DNA of 64,000 nt, taken from contig OX485807.1 in assembly GCA_950295325.1 (NCBI GenBank), positions 40,888,440-40,952,439 on the forward strand, given 5' to 3'. Within the stretch, counting starts at the first letter, position 1; each line of letters begins with the position of its first letter. This stretch comes from Polytrichum commune. Taxonomy: Eukaryota > Streptophyta > Polytrichopsida > Polytrichales > Polytrichaceae. The position numbers were made by a program, and so were the translations under genes. Below the pieces are notes generated by a model. It did not search any database and was not told the origin of the DNA. It saw only the letters and a program-made list of their open reading frames with translations. Positions 42,351 to 54,183 of this stretch are shown one piece after another.

Positions 42351-43545
42351 TAGTTTTAGTTATTCGTCATCATTGGTATTAAGCAAATCTCTCCAATTTT
42401 TTTAGTCTTATCATGACATTGTAGAAGATATTGACATGTATTGGAGGGTGCGTAGTTGTATCCTAACCCTTCACATTGTAAATATTTGGTACAAGGTTGA
42501 ATGTGTTTGTGAACACAATTGAAGTAAATGTTTTCAATTTGTTTATTTAGCTTTCTTTCATTTGAATGCAATCTTTTGTTTTTGGAGTACATAGTTGTAC
42601 AAAAAATCATGTTTTGTGATAATTGATTGTGTTTCTTGTTTTGTTCTATCCGGGTTTACAACTTGTCTATATTAGCTTGTACATTTTGTTATCTCCATGT
42701 TTATTGGTAACCTTTTAAATGATATCCAAGTGTTATTGATTGTGTTTTGAACGGCATTTTGAACAGTTTAGCATTGGTAAAACTAATTGAAACCGATTGA
42801 ATGACAAGATGGATGCTATGGAACGTTTGTTGCTCACATAGTCAATATTGCAATGTTATAGTATTATGTCTACTATTTGGTACTTGTATGATTTATAAAA
42901 AAAACATGATGCTAAAAATTACAAATAAATATAGGGTGTTAAAAAATACATCAAAATAGCTTTATATCTACATATAGGGAAGGAAAAAATATTGAGAGGT
43001 GCATAAATATCCCCCCATTAAATACCCCATTATCGCACGTGGTTACAAAATGTAAGGGGGTGTGATCCCCCCGTGTATCTTAACGACAATCCAAAGACAA
43101 AAACTCAAGGGAGCCCATGAGCGCTCCGAGAGCCTCTATTTTGTGGACCCTAGAACCCAAATGCACCCTAACGAGAATGGACAAGGTAGTCATTGAGGAC
43201 TATTACCATATGACAACATTGGATGAAAAAATGAATTGGATGATACCAACACATCTATTGTCAAAAAACTCTCTAAACCTTAGGGCCCCATTTTGTACAT
43301 TTACTTTTACTTCAAAATTCTTAATAACTTTCTAGATGTACACACTAGAAGAAGAAGAAGAAGAAGAAGAAGAAGAAACTAAAAACTAAAACCATTTATA
43401 TTTATTTATATTCATGTTAAAATAAAAAATAAAATAAAAAATAAAAACTCTCCCTTATGTTTACTATGTACGTTAAATGCTTCAATTACTACCCCTTCTT
43501 AAATTCATGTTAGTTTATACATTGTATGAAGAGTCTGCCCCCTGG

Positions 43546-44204
43546 GTGAATCGTATTTTCATACAAGCTATCAAAATCATCAAGCATTGGGCTACATCCT
43601 CAATTTGAACTTGCTAATCATCTCATACTAATCACGTGTTTTATATCCTAGGAGAAGTGGGGGCTCGTCAAAAAAAGTAATCATCTAATACCCATCAAGG
43701 TTAGGGGAATCAACGTCAACATGTTCTTCTCCCAGTCATTATTTGAGCTCATATTTAAATTTATTTAAGAAGGTTTTCGATGATCATGCTTGGCAAATTC
43801 AACCTCAATTTATACACAAATTTTAGTTGATCTTTAAATTTATTCATTAAAAAGGTGAAAATGTAATGAATTATATTAAAACATGTAGGTGACTATACTA
43901 ACATGATTGGTTTCCAAAAATAGCATCAAAGACCCAAATTTATTTTAGTGGAGTCCAGTTTGAATAAATCAACCCTCAACCTTGTCAGAAACATATTTTC
44001 ACCAAAGCCCCTTCATCCACATTGGATGAGTTTACATAGACACCGTAAGCCCCAAGTCCTCAATGGGGATATGGAAGTGCATATTGTGGAGGTGAGGAGG
44101 CATGAATGACTTCTTTTTATCTTGGCAAATTCAATCAAGGACAACTTCATCGCATGAAACTCGTGCACCATTGTCATAGGTGTGCTCAATGTATGTTCTA
44201 ATGA
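43546..44204. other. Intergenic with a repeat-G tail
   Basis: 43555-43700 matches the 3' part of repeat G ('TATATCCTAGGAGAAGTGGG'). No gene. Confidence 0.45.
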
Positions 44205-44479
44205 CTACATTGTTTTGTCTAATTAGTGTGGGCCACACTAATTCCCAATTACCCACACCATTTTTTATTATGATTTGAAGTGGTCCACTCTAATTTCCAA
44301 TGTGAAAAACTAATATGGATTTTTTTGGTCTACATATTTGGATGAAAATTCAAGGCAAGGCAAGGACTATAAAGTTACTAATGTCAACCAAGGCAAGTAC
44401 TATAGAATTAATGTGGGCCACACTAAAATTTCAACCCACATGGATTTCCCACCCACACTAATTAGACAAAACAGTGTAG
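44205..44479. mobile_element. 275-bp MITE with CTACA ends
   Basis: Left end CTACATTGTTTTGTCTAATT, right end its complement with one mismatch, extending to about 28 bp (TAGTGTGGG). Inside, GTGGGCCACACTAAT blocks recur. Target duplication not clear. Confidence 0.75.
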
Positions 44480-47100
44480 AATGTTTGTGGAATGTTTTAT
44501 TGTCTCTATTGTAGATGTTCTAATGTCCTTCTATAGCCATCAAGAGCAACTTCTATACTCTAAATCATTCGGGCGCACTATACATTCAAAGATTAGATGC
44601 TTTTGAGTTTATTTTTTATGCTATATCCCACGATTCTTGGACTTATGAAGTGAGCTTATGCTCTCTAGAACCTTGGTACCCTCAGTAGCCTTCCATTGAT
44701 ATATCATCCACAACTAAAAGTGAAAGAATGAGAACATAGTGAGTGGTTGGAGATTCAAGTGTAAATAGCATTCCATGCTATTTCCATACATGATGGTGCA
44801 ATATATTGTGGCCAACAATATATAGAGAGAGAGATCCTTCACAACAATATAACTCATCATGGTGCATAGTGTACACCTATGTATATAGAGTGATTTACCC
44901 TAACCCTTTGCCCATATTAATTACCACAATAAGTGTAGTTTACTGTAGCCTTCTATTTTACTTTAATTTTTCTATTGAAGTAATAAACAAGATATGAGAA
45001 TCTATGTTTATAATTGCATAATTAATGAATAATTTGATCAATTTCACCGAATATGATAGTTTGCCCTAGTAAACTAGAAGATGTCTAAGTTAGTAGATCT
45101 TATTTCATGAAGGGCTCGCCTATTAAGGATTGGGTACATGAAACCAACATTATGTATAACCACACGCATGAATTTGGAAGCAATGAATATATGAATGTGG
45201 CACATAGTGTTGATTTTACGGTCGGGGTTGCTTTTGGGTATATGTATATACCTCACAAGTATTTACGTTAAAGCTAAGAGGCTTAGGTTTGGAGGGAAAT
45301 AATATTAATTTTTATTGCATTTAGCACATATGTTGTTCTTACATACAACCAATCCATATGAAATTGTTTATGTTCACTACTTTGTGAAACGACCCATTTT
45401 AATGTAAATATTGACTATTAAGTTCATTTTCCAACAACAACTACATGTTTAAAACACCGAACATTGGGGAGGTTAAAACATTGATTCATATGTAAAGCCC
45501 AAAGATTGAGTTTTGTAGACGATTTAACACCTAATTCAAGATCAACAACCCCAAATTCATCCACTGAGCTTTGTTTAGTATGAACCAACAATAAGCCTAT
45601 AGGGCCAGATTTATGCTGCACCTTGAGGTACATGTTGGGTTACAGGATCCTCCACAAGCAAATCTATCAACCTATCAACAAAATTTGCTGAAAATATATG
45701 TGAATTTCATGTCACATTGAACTTCCACTTACATTTTTATGTATATTTCAATCATATGTATTTTTCTGTAACAATATGTTGAATTAATGTATTGATTTTG
45801 TTAACACTTTTTAAGTAGATTAATAACTATAAATATTATCATGAACACATCAATAAAACATAAAAGTTTGAATCAAAATGTTGCACTTATAAAAGGATCG
45901 TTTGCCTTCAAACTGTCCAAAGTCATTCCCTCTTGCAGTTCTTTAGGGCTGGCTGTAATGGTGTGGCAATTCCACAGCTTAATTTGCAACTATAATCAAA
46001 TTAATCGTCGCAAGAATTGGGCATCATCACGACCTCACCTGCTGGACTCAAAAAGATTTGTTGAGCTGTCAAAACAGTTTCGAGTGTTCATTGGTTTTAA
46101 GCACATTTAAGTTGGCCACATTATTATTATGTGCACACTAATTATGAGCATGTCATTCTAGGCATACATTCTAAGCAAAGTCTCAAACTCTCTCCACAAG
46201 CAACCATGGACACCACCCCAGCATGAAATCATTGCTGCTTACCTCACCTCCTCAAATTTATAGACTTGCCATTGAAATTGTGCAGTGGTCGAGTATCCCA
46301 ATCCCTAGAGATGACAAATGATGCCACTTTTGCTCTCACAATTTTGAGAATGGACCACTAGAGAGTCTCTAAGTCTTTTCTTCCAATTGGTTTATCAGGT
46401 TGATATTGGCCTCTTTCTCACGGTGGCTACTGCACTCCGCTACTCAAGGGAAATATCATATTTGACACCATCTCGACGTACTTTCAGACCCATAAGTCTT
46501 TTGGCTTTGCAAACTTCAAAATCAAATTCATTTCATTCATGAAGCAACAATGGTACTTATTTTAAACATGGCCAAGGACACAACTACATGTTGCTCTTAT
46601 TTTGCAGCTAGCTTGAGACCACTTCCATGCATATTGCAAGTGCTCCATGGACAATGGTTTAAACACCACACAGGCTTTGTCGATGTCGCTGAGTTATATG
46701 AAATACCACGTGACACTCGACACATAGGCAGACCTTGAAATGGACCCCTTACAAGACCACATTATGTCGTATGGAATCTGCATTTTGACTGGAGGTCCCA
46801 GGAACGTATGAAATTCAATCGCAAAACTATTAATGACATTCTTTCTCATTCCCAAATGCTAGCAAAATGAGTTCAACCACTATGAACAAATCTACACAGA
46901 CTCTCTTCATATGAATAGAGAGATAAACAAAATGACTAGCTTAGTAAATGGTTCAGATAATTATTAACAATCAATATCTTATTCCAGGCTACTGAGTCGC
47001 CTCCAGAGTAGCTTAACAGTAAGGCATATATCATGAACAAAGATGCAGAGTTGCCAAAGTAGGGATTAAAGAGAGTCCTAGAAAAGTGGAAAAACAGACA
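44480..47100. other. Intergenic, no gene seen
   Basis: AT-rich; the frames at 45841-46110 and 46550-46738 have neither recognisable domains nor splice support. Confidence 0.45.
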
Positions 47101-47107
47101 ATAGACA

Positions 47108-47156
47108 AGCTATGGAAATCTATATCATTTGTTCATAGATTTCCATAGCTTTTTTG
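47108..47156. other. Perfect 16-bp hairpin followed by T6
   Basis: Arm AGCTATGGAAATCTAT (47108-47123), loop of 11, complement at 47135-47150, then TTTTTT. It lies about 640 bp 3' of the LONGIFOLIA-like stop codon. Confidence 0.7.
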
Positions 47157-47520
47157 TGATGTTTAACAAACTACCTCATCATGTTCATTACAGAGATAGA
47201 AGGGCTGGAGCGAACCAACTGGTTCCTTGGAGGCAAGGGATTAGGCATCCAACAAGGAACGAGTGTATGGGTTACTTCGCCCAAATCGAGATAGGAGGAC
47301 AGTGAGGGGACTGCAATTAGTGGTTGAAAGTCTATGTCATTCATGTCTATGTATGAAAAGGAAGGGAGAATACTTACACATTTAATGACGGCAGAGCACT
47401 CTTGATTGAGTGAGGATGGCGGCTCCAGCTCAAAGAACTGCAGACTTCAATCAACAAAATATGACACATACAAAGAGTGGGAGAGTTCAGAGCATGCACA
47501 GATCGATGATGCTATAAGAC

Positions 47521-47526
47521 TTTATT
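47521..47526 (-). terminator. Possible poly(A) signal of the LONGIFOLIA-like gene
   Basis: AATAAA on the minus strand, about 270 bp 3' of the stop codon at 47793. A plausible 3' UTR length; plant signals are loose, so confidence is low. Confidence 0.35.
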
Positions 47527-47792
47527 CAACTTGATTCGTTGGCAACAAAGAAAGTGTGTTTTTACACCAGGTATGTCCAAAAAAGTCAAAGAAAGTCGGT
47601 CTGCCTGTAATTTGGAGGCAGACAAAAGAATTGATAGGCTGAACGGTTTTAAAAGTACAGCCCCGTTCTAGCAAGGGCTGTTGGGTATTTCATCTTGTAA
47701 GTTAGTTGTGAGCTCTGATTCTAGGAGGTCAGTGCAGATGATGATGTTAGTTGAAGAGGTTACAAAGGGCTTCTTCCTCATTTTTTCATAAG

Positions 47793-48772
47793 CTACATTT
47801 GCTGATACTGTTGTTGCCAGGCCAGCAGATCCCTTCTGGTTTTTTCAAGTAGCTCCCGCCGTCTGCTTTCAGAGTCATGTGAGCGTGGCGCTGGCGCTTG
47901 TGGAGACGTAGGTGGAGTTGGTGGTGCAAGTGGACTCGGCAACGGTGACAACTTTCTCGTCTCCTGGATAGACATGGTGTCTTTCACAGCTTCCTCCACC
48001 AAGTCCTCAAAAATCATGAGCTCTACCTGGCACCCAACATCTCCAACCTCAACACTGAAATCTAACCACTGGAACTCCTTGCGCGCAAAATCTTTTTGAA
48101 GGAGTGCGTACAGAGCATCATAAGCATCGGTCACAGGCCAGTGCATATCTTGCAGTTCATCCCAAACGTCATCAACCAGCTGCTGGCCAGATGGCTTCTT
48201 CCGCATTACCGGTGTGCCCCAGGGCTGTGGGTTTAGGAAAGGACTCATTTTCCTTCCTAGAATTTCATTCATACAGTCGAAGATTAACCGTCGATCTAAA
48301 CTTTCTTTGTATCGTTGCTCTTCGCTTTTATCCAGCTCTCCGCTGTCAATTCTATCCAGTTCTGCTAATTGCAACTCCTCCTCTTTCCTGGTGAACACAT
48401 CAAAATGTATAATTTCAGGCACATCACCACTGGTTGTGGTGGTAGTGTCATCAATTAGCCCCGACTCAACCAAGATATGCCGCACATACACCCTCTCCTC
48501 TTCCAAAGTTTTCAAGGAGACCTGAGCTGTGCGCTCTGTCAATGCTTTACTGCCTCTTAATGGAATTTGAAGCTCTACACTGGATTGTCTGCTGTACAAA
48601 TCTTTATCGCTCAATTCCAGTGACCGAGCCACCTTCGTGTAGATGTCTTTAAGAGGATCAGATATGTCCTTGTTTGTTTGAGGACATATCGTTTGAGAAT
48701 CAGGATGGGGTGTTGGACATATTGCCTCAGGGTCACATGCAGGTTCATCAATGTCCATAAGCACTTCAGGAT
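47793..48772 (-). CDS. LONGIFOLIA-like exon 6, DUF4378
   Basis: 980 bp ending in TAG. DUF4378: EEERVYVRHILVESGLI, then LIFDCMNEILGRKMSPFLNP, GQQLVDDVWDELQDM and VELMIFEDLVEEAVKDTM. After it comes a Pro-rich stretch (PSPLAPPTPPTSPQAPAP) and a charged C-terminal helix, which lies beyond the usual end of the domain. Confidence 0.93.
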
Positions 48773-51700
48773 CTGCAAGAGGCAGAGAATCACATTAGAT
48801 TGATAGACATGTCTCCAACATGTATCTTACATAAATATCCTCTAAGCATCAAACAGATCTAACACGACGTCATAAAACAGAAAGGAGGGCATCAGTTGTG
48901 AGATAGTACCTTCATGTCTAATATTGCTTGACTTCACAGAATTAGAACTTGGACTCAGCTCTTCTGAATGGAATTCGTCCTGAAATATTGGACTGTCTAG
49001 AACCGACACTGGACTTGGATGATCTGCCCCTTCAAGTATAAAGCCACTTTCTTCTTGTGCACATTGATACTTTGGCAAAGAGATGTCTCGTGGGGCGTTT
49101 CCTCCTGAACCGTCATCAACAGCAACATCAACCTGCAAACACAGATCCATCAGTCACAATCCAAACATACTAACTGAAAGTCATTCTGGAACAATTCTCA
49201 GAAATTTCATCTCACATCCTTTCCAATTTTTCCAAGTAAAAAGAACCACCTCCACATGTTGTGCAATATTTGAACTCACCTCCACATGCTGTGGCTTGCT
49301 GCTTAAGAGCCCTGGTGTGGCTACACACTGAACAGGAGGTTCAGGGATATTAGCAGCACTGCTGTGATGAAACAATGCTTGAGGCAAGGCCTGTATCTCA
49401 GGTTCTGGGGTTACTATCAACGGTGGAGGCTGATAAAACTCTACATTTACCGGCGACGGTTCCTCTATCTTTCTTTTCTTTGGTGTGATTCGAGAGTCGT
49501 CTACTGGACCCAATTTTGAAGCTGAGTTGCTTCCAACTGAGTCACTTCTCTCTGTAGGTCCAGCAAGCTCATGAGAAAACCCCAAGGGATACAGATCTGT
49601 GGTAGCGGATTCGCTTCCAATGTTAAAAGCTCTTGGCAATGCTATGGAGAAATCTGTTAGCGAGTCCTTAGGGGTGGGCGACCTTCCTTTCTCTTTGGAT
49701 CGATTTGCTTTGGATGTTGATCTCTTGCTTCGAAGCACAGCAACCTGGGCAGGAACTCTGTCAGGATGTGTCCAACTGAAGGATGACTCGACTGCTTCAG
49801 GTGAAGGTGTACCAACATGTCTATCAGATTTGCTACGAGCCACCATCATTGATGTCTCTTCATCATTGCATGTTTCAAGCTGCACTGCCATTACTAGAGC
49901 TTCAGGCTCCCTCACTAACCCAACGTCCTGCTTCCCAAAAGTACGTGATTTCTCAACCATTCGCCCATTTCCGCTTTTACTGGCAGAACCAGACCTTGAA
50001 GGACTCGAATCCCGAGACCGTTGTCTCAGGCCTGCAGGAATTACTAGTGGACCCACAGGACGCAACTGCAATTTTGCTTCAGCAAGCTCCATCACAGCTC
50101 TTTTGGCTGATTCTGCTGCAATCTGCTCCCTCCAAGAGAGCATGACGCTTGCAAAAGCTTCCTCATCGGCTTTTGGCTTCTCAGTGAACTTTACTGGTAG
50201 TTCCTGAGAGGAGTGAGCCCTGGATGCCTTACTACTAGCCATGGCCCTACGTTCGGAGCTCCGACCCCTGGCAAACCATGTTTTTATTGTTAGGTAAGTG
50301 CAGCACAATATAGAAAGTGTGACACATTTCTCTATTATCATGTGAAAGGGAGAGATCACACGAGCGATAAATTTCTGGTGAAGGAGATTACTTAAGTGGC
50401 AAACATCAATCAACCCTCCTCTTGCTTGAACAGATAACTAAGTCTCCCATAACAGGCATAGTAAAGTTTCTCCCATCAGCATCAACCAAGTTCAGGACAG
50501 GTTCTAGGCAGACATAGATACGAAGTTATCATATTCAACCCATGATATTCACAGTATCTGGTTGCTTAGATGAAAAGAAGAGCTATAGAGCAGAGTGCGA
50601 ATTTAAGAGTTCCAAACTATTAAGAGTCTCCACAGTTGAATATAGCCGGATGACACACTTTAGACATGGATGATTTTTGAAAAGGTGAACAAGGTTCTAA
50701 TTTCACTCTAGTCATACCTGGTCCTAGTTTCGTTCAAGTTATCGCCTTCAAGTCCAGCAATGATTGAGGCTGCCAATTGAGTAGGGGACTGTTTGGCATG
50801 GTTCTCCACCTCTTTTTGTGTCTGAGCATTGACGAATTGGTGATTCAGGGGCTTCATCACCACAATTGAGGCCTCTCCAGTATGATCAGCTTCAACTGTT
50901 AGTTCATCTTGCACCTTCATACCCTCCATTGCACCTTGGATATCCATCCAAGGCGGTCTTGCGACAGAACTTGAACTGGAGGATGGTTTCAAATCAGTAC
51001 CTTGCAGTGGTCTCTGTGCTTCCCTTGAAGACCCAAATTTCTGAGGCTTCGCAAACTTGGGCTGCCTGTTTTCAGGGGGATGTAGGAGTCCTTTCAGGTG
51101 CATTGCCTCCAGGATTTGCTTCAAAGTTTTGTGCTCCTGGATTGAGTTCTTAATGCGGAGCTGGTGCAACCTCTGGTCCACATCACCTGGAGGAAAATCT
51201 TCATGTCGCCTTCTGAATGCATTGGGCATCCCTTCCATTTGATGATGCCTTGGGGACATGGGCTGTTTTTGTTGAGAGTGGAGCCTATTAGTCTCTCCCT
51301 GTCGTGCCAAACCAGCAGGTCGCTGACTCTGCTTCAGACCCCATATATCTCCATCCTGCTGCATTGGAGCAGGAGGAGGAGATCGTGACCGTGAGTTTGT
51401 ATTTACCTTTACTTTAAATTTTCGTTTTGGCTGAGTCTCTTGCTGCAACTGCCGAATTTGACGCAGGTCTGCATCATTAAGACGAGCAGTGACCTGCTTC
51501 ATCTGCAGGGCCACTTCACTTAGATGTAGCTGAAATTTTGCCCGGTCAGAAGCCGGTGATACAGATTCAGCTGGTGGAGTAGAATTCAACAATTTCTGTA
51601 ATGACTTTCCTTCCCTTACAGCAGGCCTATCCGAGGACAGGTGGCTGCAGTCGAAGTCCGGAAGGTCTGCTAAACCCATCAACCTAGCCACAACACTAGG

Positions 51701-54183
51701 CCCTTTCATCTTGTTTTCCCCTGAACCAGTGCTATCCATTGAATTTGTCCTTGGATGAGATTGGCCATCAATAGACGAAGCTCTGGAGGAATGAAGATTG
51801 CTGGCACGTAGATGTTCTCTACCATCTATAGACAGACGAGGTGTGCTAGATTGATTATGTCGACTGTCGAGAGAGATTCGGGATACAGAGGACATACGAG
51901 GCTGCTCTCTTCCATCAAAAGAACTACGGGACCCATCCCTGCCCTTCTCAAAACTCCTTTGGGCATCCCTGACGTCAATAGCCCTCAGGGTTTCCCGGAA
52001 GTCGTAGTGCAGTGTCGAGTTTCCATGACTCTCTAGAGAAAATTGACTGCTCTCTTGTTCCCTGTAAAGCTGTTCCGCTGGTGGATACACCTGATAACTT
52101 TCTCTCGCCTCCACAGTCAATCTAGCCAAATCCCTGATGTCAATCAGGCTCTTTGGGCTCAACATATTTCTGGCGCCCAACGACCGGGGTGGCAATTCCT
52201 TGTTCCGTCCCGAATATATGTCTTTGTCTCTAGGCTGAGATGTACGCGGCCCAGCAGATAAGTGGTGTCTTACAGACTCCTTTGGCAATGTAGACTGTCT
52301 TGTGTGCTCTTCCCGCAACCCGACAGATCTCTCCCTCATGTAACCTTCTTTCACAGAAGCAAAGTTCTCCATCCTGGAACCATCATCCGTGCCATCAGAC
52401 AACCCATCTTGCCACTCATCGTTCATACCATAATTCAAATGTTGTTGTCTGCGAACGTCTCTAGTCACACTAACAGGCTCCATTCTGCGACCCTCCCTCC
52501 CAAATGACCGATATCTGTAGTCTTTCTTTAGATCAGCACCCTGTTCTCTCTGGCCATCCTCCAAATCCATAAAAGAACGCCTCTGAATATCTGTTGCAGA
52601 TGAATGCCGTCTACCATCTTGTTGCCTAACATTGGCAAGCAAATATTGAGCAAAGCGCTCTCTGTCTTCATCTAGAAATTCATTCCTGATGCGATGGCTC
52701 GTCTTCGAAACGGGATCTTGTCTCTTGCCACCTTCCCTGTGACCAGTCGACGAGTTGAACCTGTGACCTCCCCAATCATCCCCTCCTCCCCGTTCATCAC
52801 CAGAAGATTGATAACGACGACCTTCAAATTTACTAGCAGATGTTTGATGCCTTGATCCTCCTCTGCCAGAAGAGGAATGATTTATGTATCCACCCCTCTC
52901 ATCACCAGAAGACTGATGTTTTTGGCGTTCATTTAATACGGTAGGAATGTGATGATGTGAACAAGAATGGCCAAGGCCATTATGATCACGCTCCCATTGG
53001 CCATCCCTAGAGTATATACTTTTCCCCCTCTCTTCGAACCCAGAAGTCTGATATCTCCGACCATCTCGCCCTGCAGCAGCTGAGTGTTGTCTTCTTCTTT
53101 CTTCTATCTCCGTGGCAGAGTAATACCTACTACCTCCCCGTTCATCAGCGGAGGACTGATAATGCTGTCTACGAACCTCCTTCCTGTCAGAGGAGGGATA
53201 GGGTCTTTGATCTTGATAACCTCTTTCATCACCAGAAGACTCATCCCTGGTTTCATCCTCATATTGGTGGGGTTTACGGGGCCTATGGGGTTTGTGGGGA
53301 TCCGTGAATAAACGGGTCGAGTCATCCCCTGAGGACTCATCCCTAATTCCATCTGCATATCTGCGCGGTTTCAGGGGTTTGCGAGGGTCGGTGTATGAAC
53401 GGGTTGCTTGAAGGTGTCGAACGGTGTCTGGATGGATCTCCTTTGGAAATGTTAGAGATTTCACCACCACCTCACTCATATCAGCAGAGGAAGACCTCGG
53501 AGACTCTCTCGACGCTTCAGATTGTGACTGGCGTTGCTCACCACCCTTCCGCGATGCTTTCTTACCCACATTCTCTTCCTAATACACAAAAATATAAAGC
53601 AGACACACTATAGAATCAGAACCTCTTGTCTAGTACAATACAATAACGCCTTGGTAAACATGTCTGTGTGCTGTAAAAGGCTCCGATGGCTATCACAACC
53701 TATGACAGGTCTCGAAGCGCAGACTTCCTATTTTGAACTGCAGCTACCTGTACCGAAAAAAATGCGAATGCGGTAGGACGACCTCCAGACATGCTAAAGT
53801 ACTTGCGATTAAATAGAAAGACCGAGCTCAAGACCACATTGCAATGAGAGTGTGGCACCGTGAAAGGGAAGGATGTCCGTTGGTGGAACTCACCTTATCA
53901 TAAGAAGGAATTGGACTAGTCTCTGGTTCTCCTGAAATCAAACCGATGACATGGAATCAGAAATGCTGCAGTGATGAACCGTATAGAGCCACCTAAAACT
54001 ACGATTGAAATGGAGAGGCTATGTCTGTGAAGCAGAGCCAAATATCTCTAAGTCACGCTAAGGAAGCCAAAACAACGATATGATATTAGTTGTGGAAAGC
54101 TCACCATTTTTTGCCTTCTTTGAGTCAACTTTGCGAGAGGCTTTCGCCTTGTACCGGTCAAATATCTGGAAAATTCCTGTCAT
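47793..54183 (-). CDS. LONGIFOLIA/TRM-like protein with DUF4378, six exons, complete
   Basis: Plant TON1-recruiting-motif family, linked to microtubule arrays and directional cell growth. Exons 54183-54105, 53931-53894, 53578-50718, 50267-49280, 49132-48910, 48772-47793 join in frame to about 1,722 residues. Motifs in order: GIFQIFDR (3-10), SPKSLIDIRDLARLTVEARE (about 512), SVVARLMGL (about 667), the helix EHKTLKQILEAMHLKGLL (about 855), ASIVVMKPL (about 942), PSPVSVLDSPIF (about 1368) and a DUF4378 domain (about 1485-1680; GLI..LIFDCMNEILGRK, FEDLVEEAVKDTM). Most of the rest is Arg/Ser/Gly-rich and disordered. Longer than flowering-plant LONGIFOLIA (usually under 1,100 residues). All junction phases agree and no stop is found, so the gene looks functional. 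The start ATG has an upstream in-frame stop. Confidence 0.93.
48910..49132 (-). CDS. LONGIFOLIA-like exon 5
   Basis: 74 codons plus one base. Contains PSPVSVLDSPIFQDE, a hallmark motif of the family just before DUF4378. Acceptor TTTGCAG|GTT, donor GAAG|GTACTA. Confidence 0.91.
49280..50267 (-). CDS. LONGIFOLIA-like exon 4
   Basis: 329 codons plus one base completing the Arg split from exon 3 (NETRTRGRSSERR). Includes DEEAFASVMLSWREQIAAES and basic SKRSTSKANRSKEKGRSPTP (20 residues). A PKKRKIEE basic cluster could be a nuclear-type signal. Donor GAG|GTGAGT. Confidence 0.9.
50718..53578 (-). CDS. LONGIFOLIA-like exon 3 (large)
   Basis: 953 codons plus two bases. The acceptor TATTAG|GAAGAG extends the frame three codons above the GTG at 53569. 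The first third has about ten degenerate copies of a (Y)QSSGDERGG-type unit and is very Arg-rich. Then come SPKSLIDIRDLARL, SVVARLMGL and IVVMKPL motifs. Donor CCAG|GTATGA. Confidence 0.92.
53894..53931 (-). CDS. LONGIFOLIA-like exon 2 (38 bp)
   Basis: Small exon GEPETSPIPSYDK between TTTCAG and AAG|GTGAGT. Phase 1 in, phase 0 out, which fits both neighbours exactly. Confidence 0.82.
54105..54183 (-). CDS. LONGIFOLIA-like exon 1
   Basis: 26 codons plus one base: MTGIFQIFDRYKAKASRKVD then SKKAKN. GIFQ.FDR is the N-terminal TRM signature. Donor AATG|GTGAGC. An in-frame TAG lies five codons upstream of the ATG, which supports this start. Confidence 0.88.

Larger units (their letters stand above)
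41008..43075. mobile_element. 2,068-bp hAT-like element, complete, sharing ends with the MITE family
   Basis: Left end CACGGGGAGGTGACTATTGA, right end complement of CACGGGGGGATCACACCCCC. Perfect 8-bp duplication TATCTTAA (41000-41007, 43076-43083). Shares the end bases and the subterminal TCGCACGTGGT with the 406-411-bp MITEs. Encodes no transposase that I recognise, but has exon-like pieces on both strands (41525-41645 minus, 42210-42350 plus). Possibly a gene-carrying non-autonomous relative. Confidence 0.8.
40695..43545 (-). mobile_element. F-family element, copy F6, split by a 2.07-kb insertion
   Basis: Reverse complement of the F type: inner end GGGGATTCTTCATTGGAAAC, outer end the complement of CCAGGGGGCAGACTCTTCAT. 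Its 3' and 5' halves (40695-41007 and 43076-43545) are separated by the 41008-43075 element. The peptide remnant VELHAMNGK is visible at the junction. Confidence 0.6.

Noticed and set aside
46550-46738. 62-codon frame as a possible small gene
   Set aside because: No recognisable domain, no flanking exon signals, and length within chance expectation.
49599-50207. 202-codon plus-strand frame
   Set aside because: Antisense shadow of LONGIFOLIA-like exon 4.
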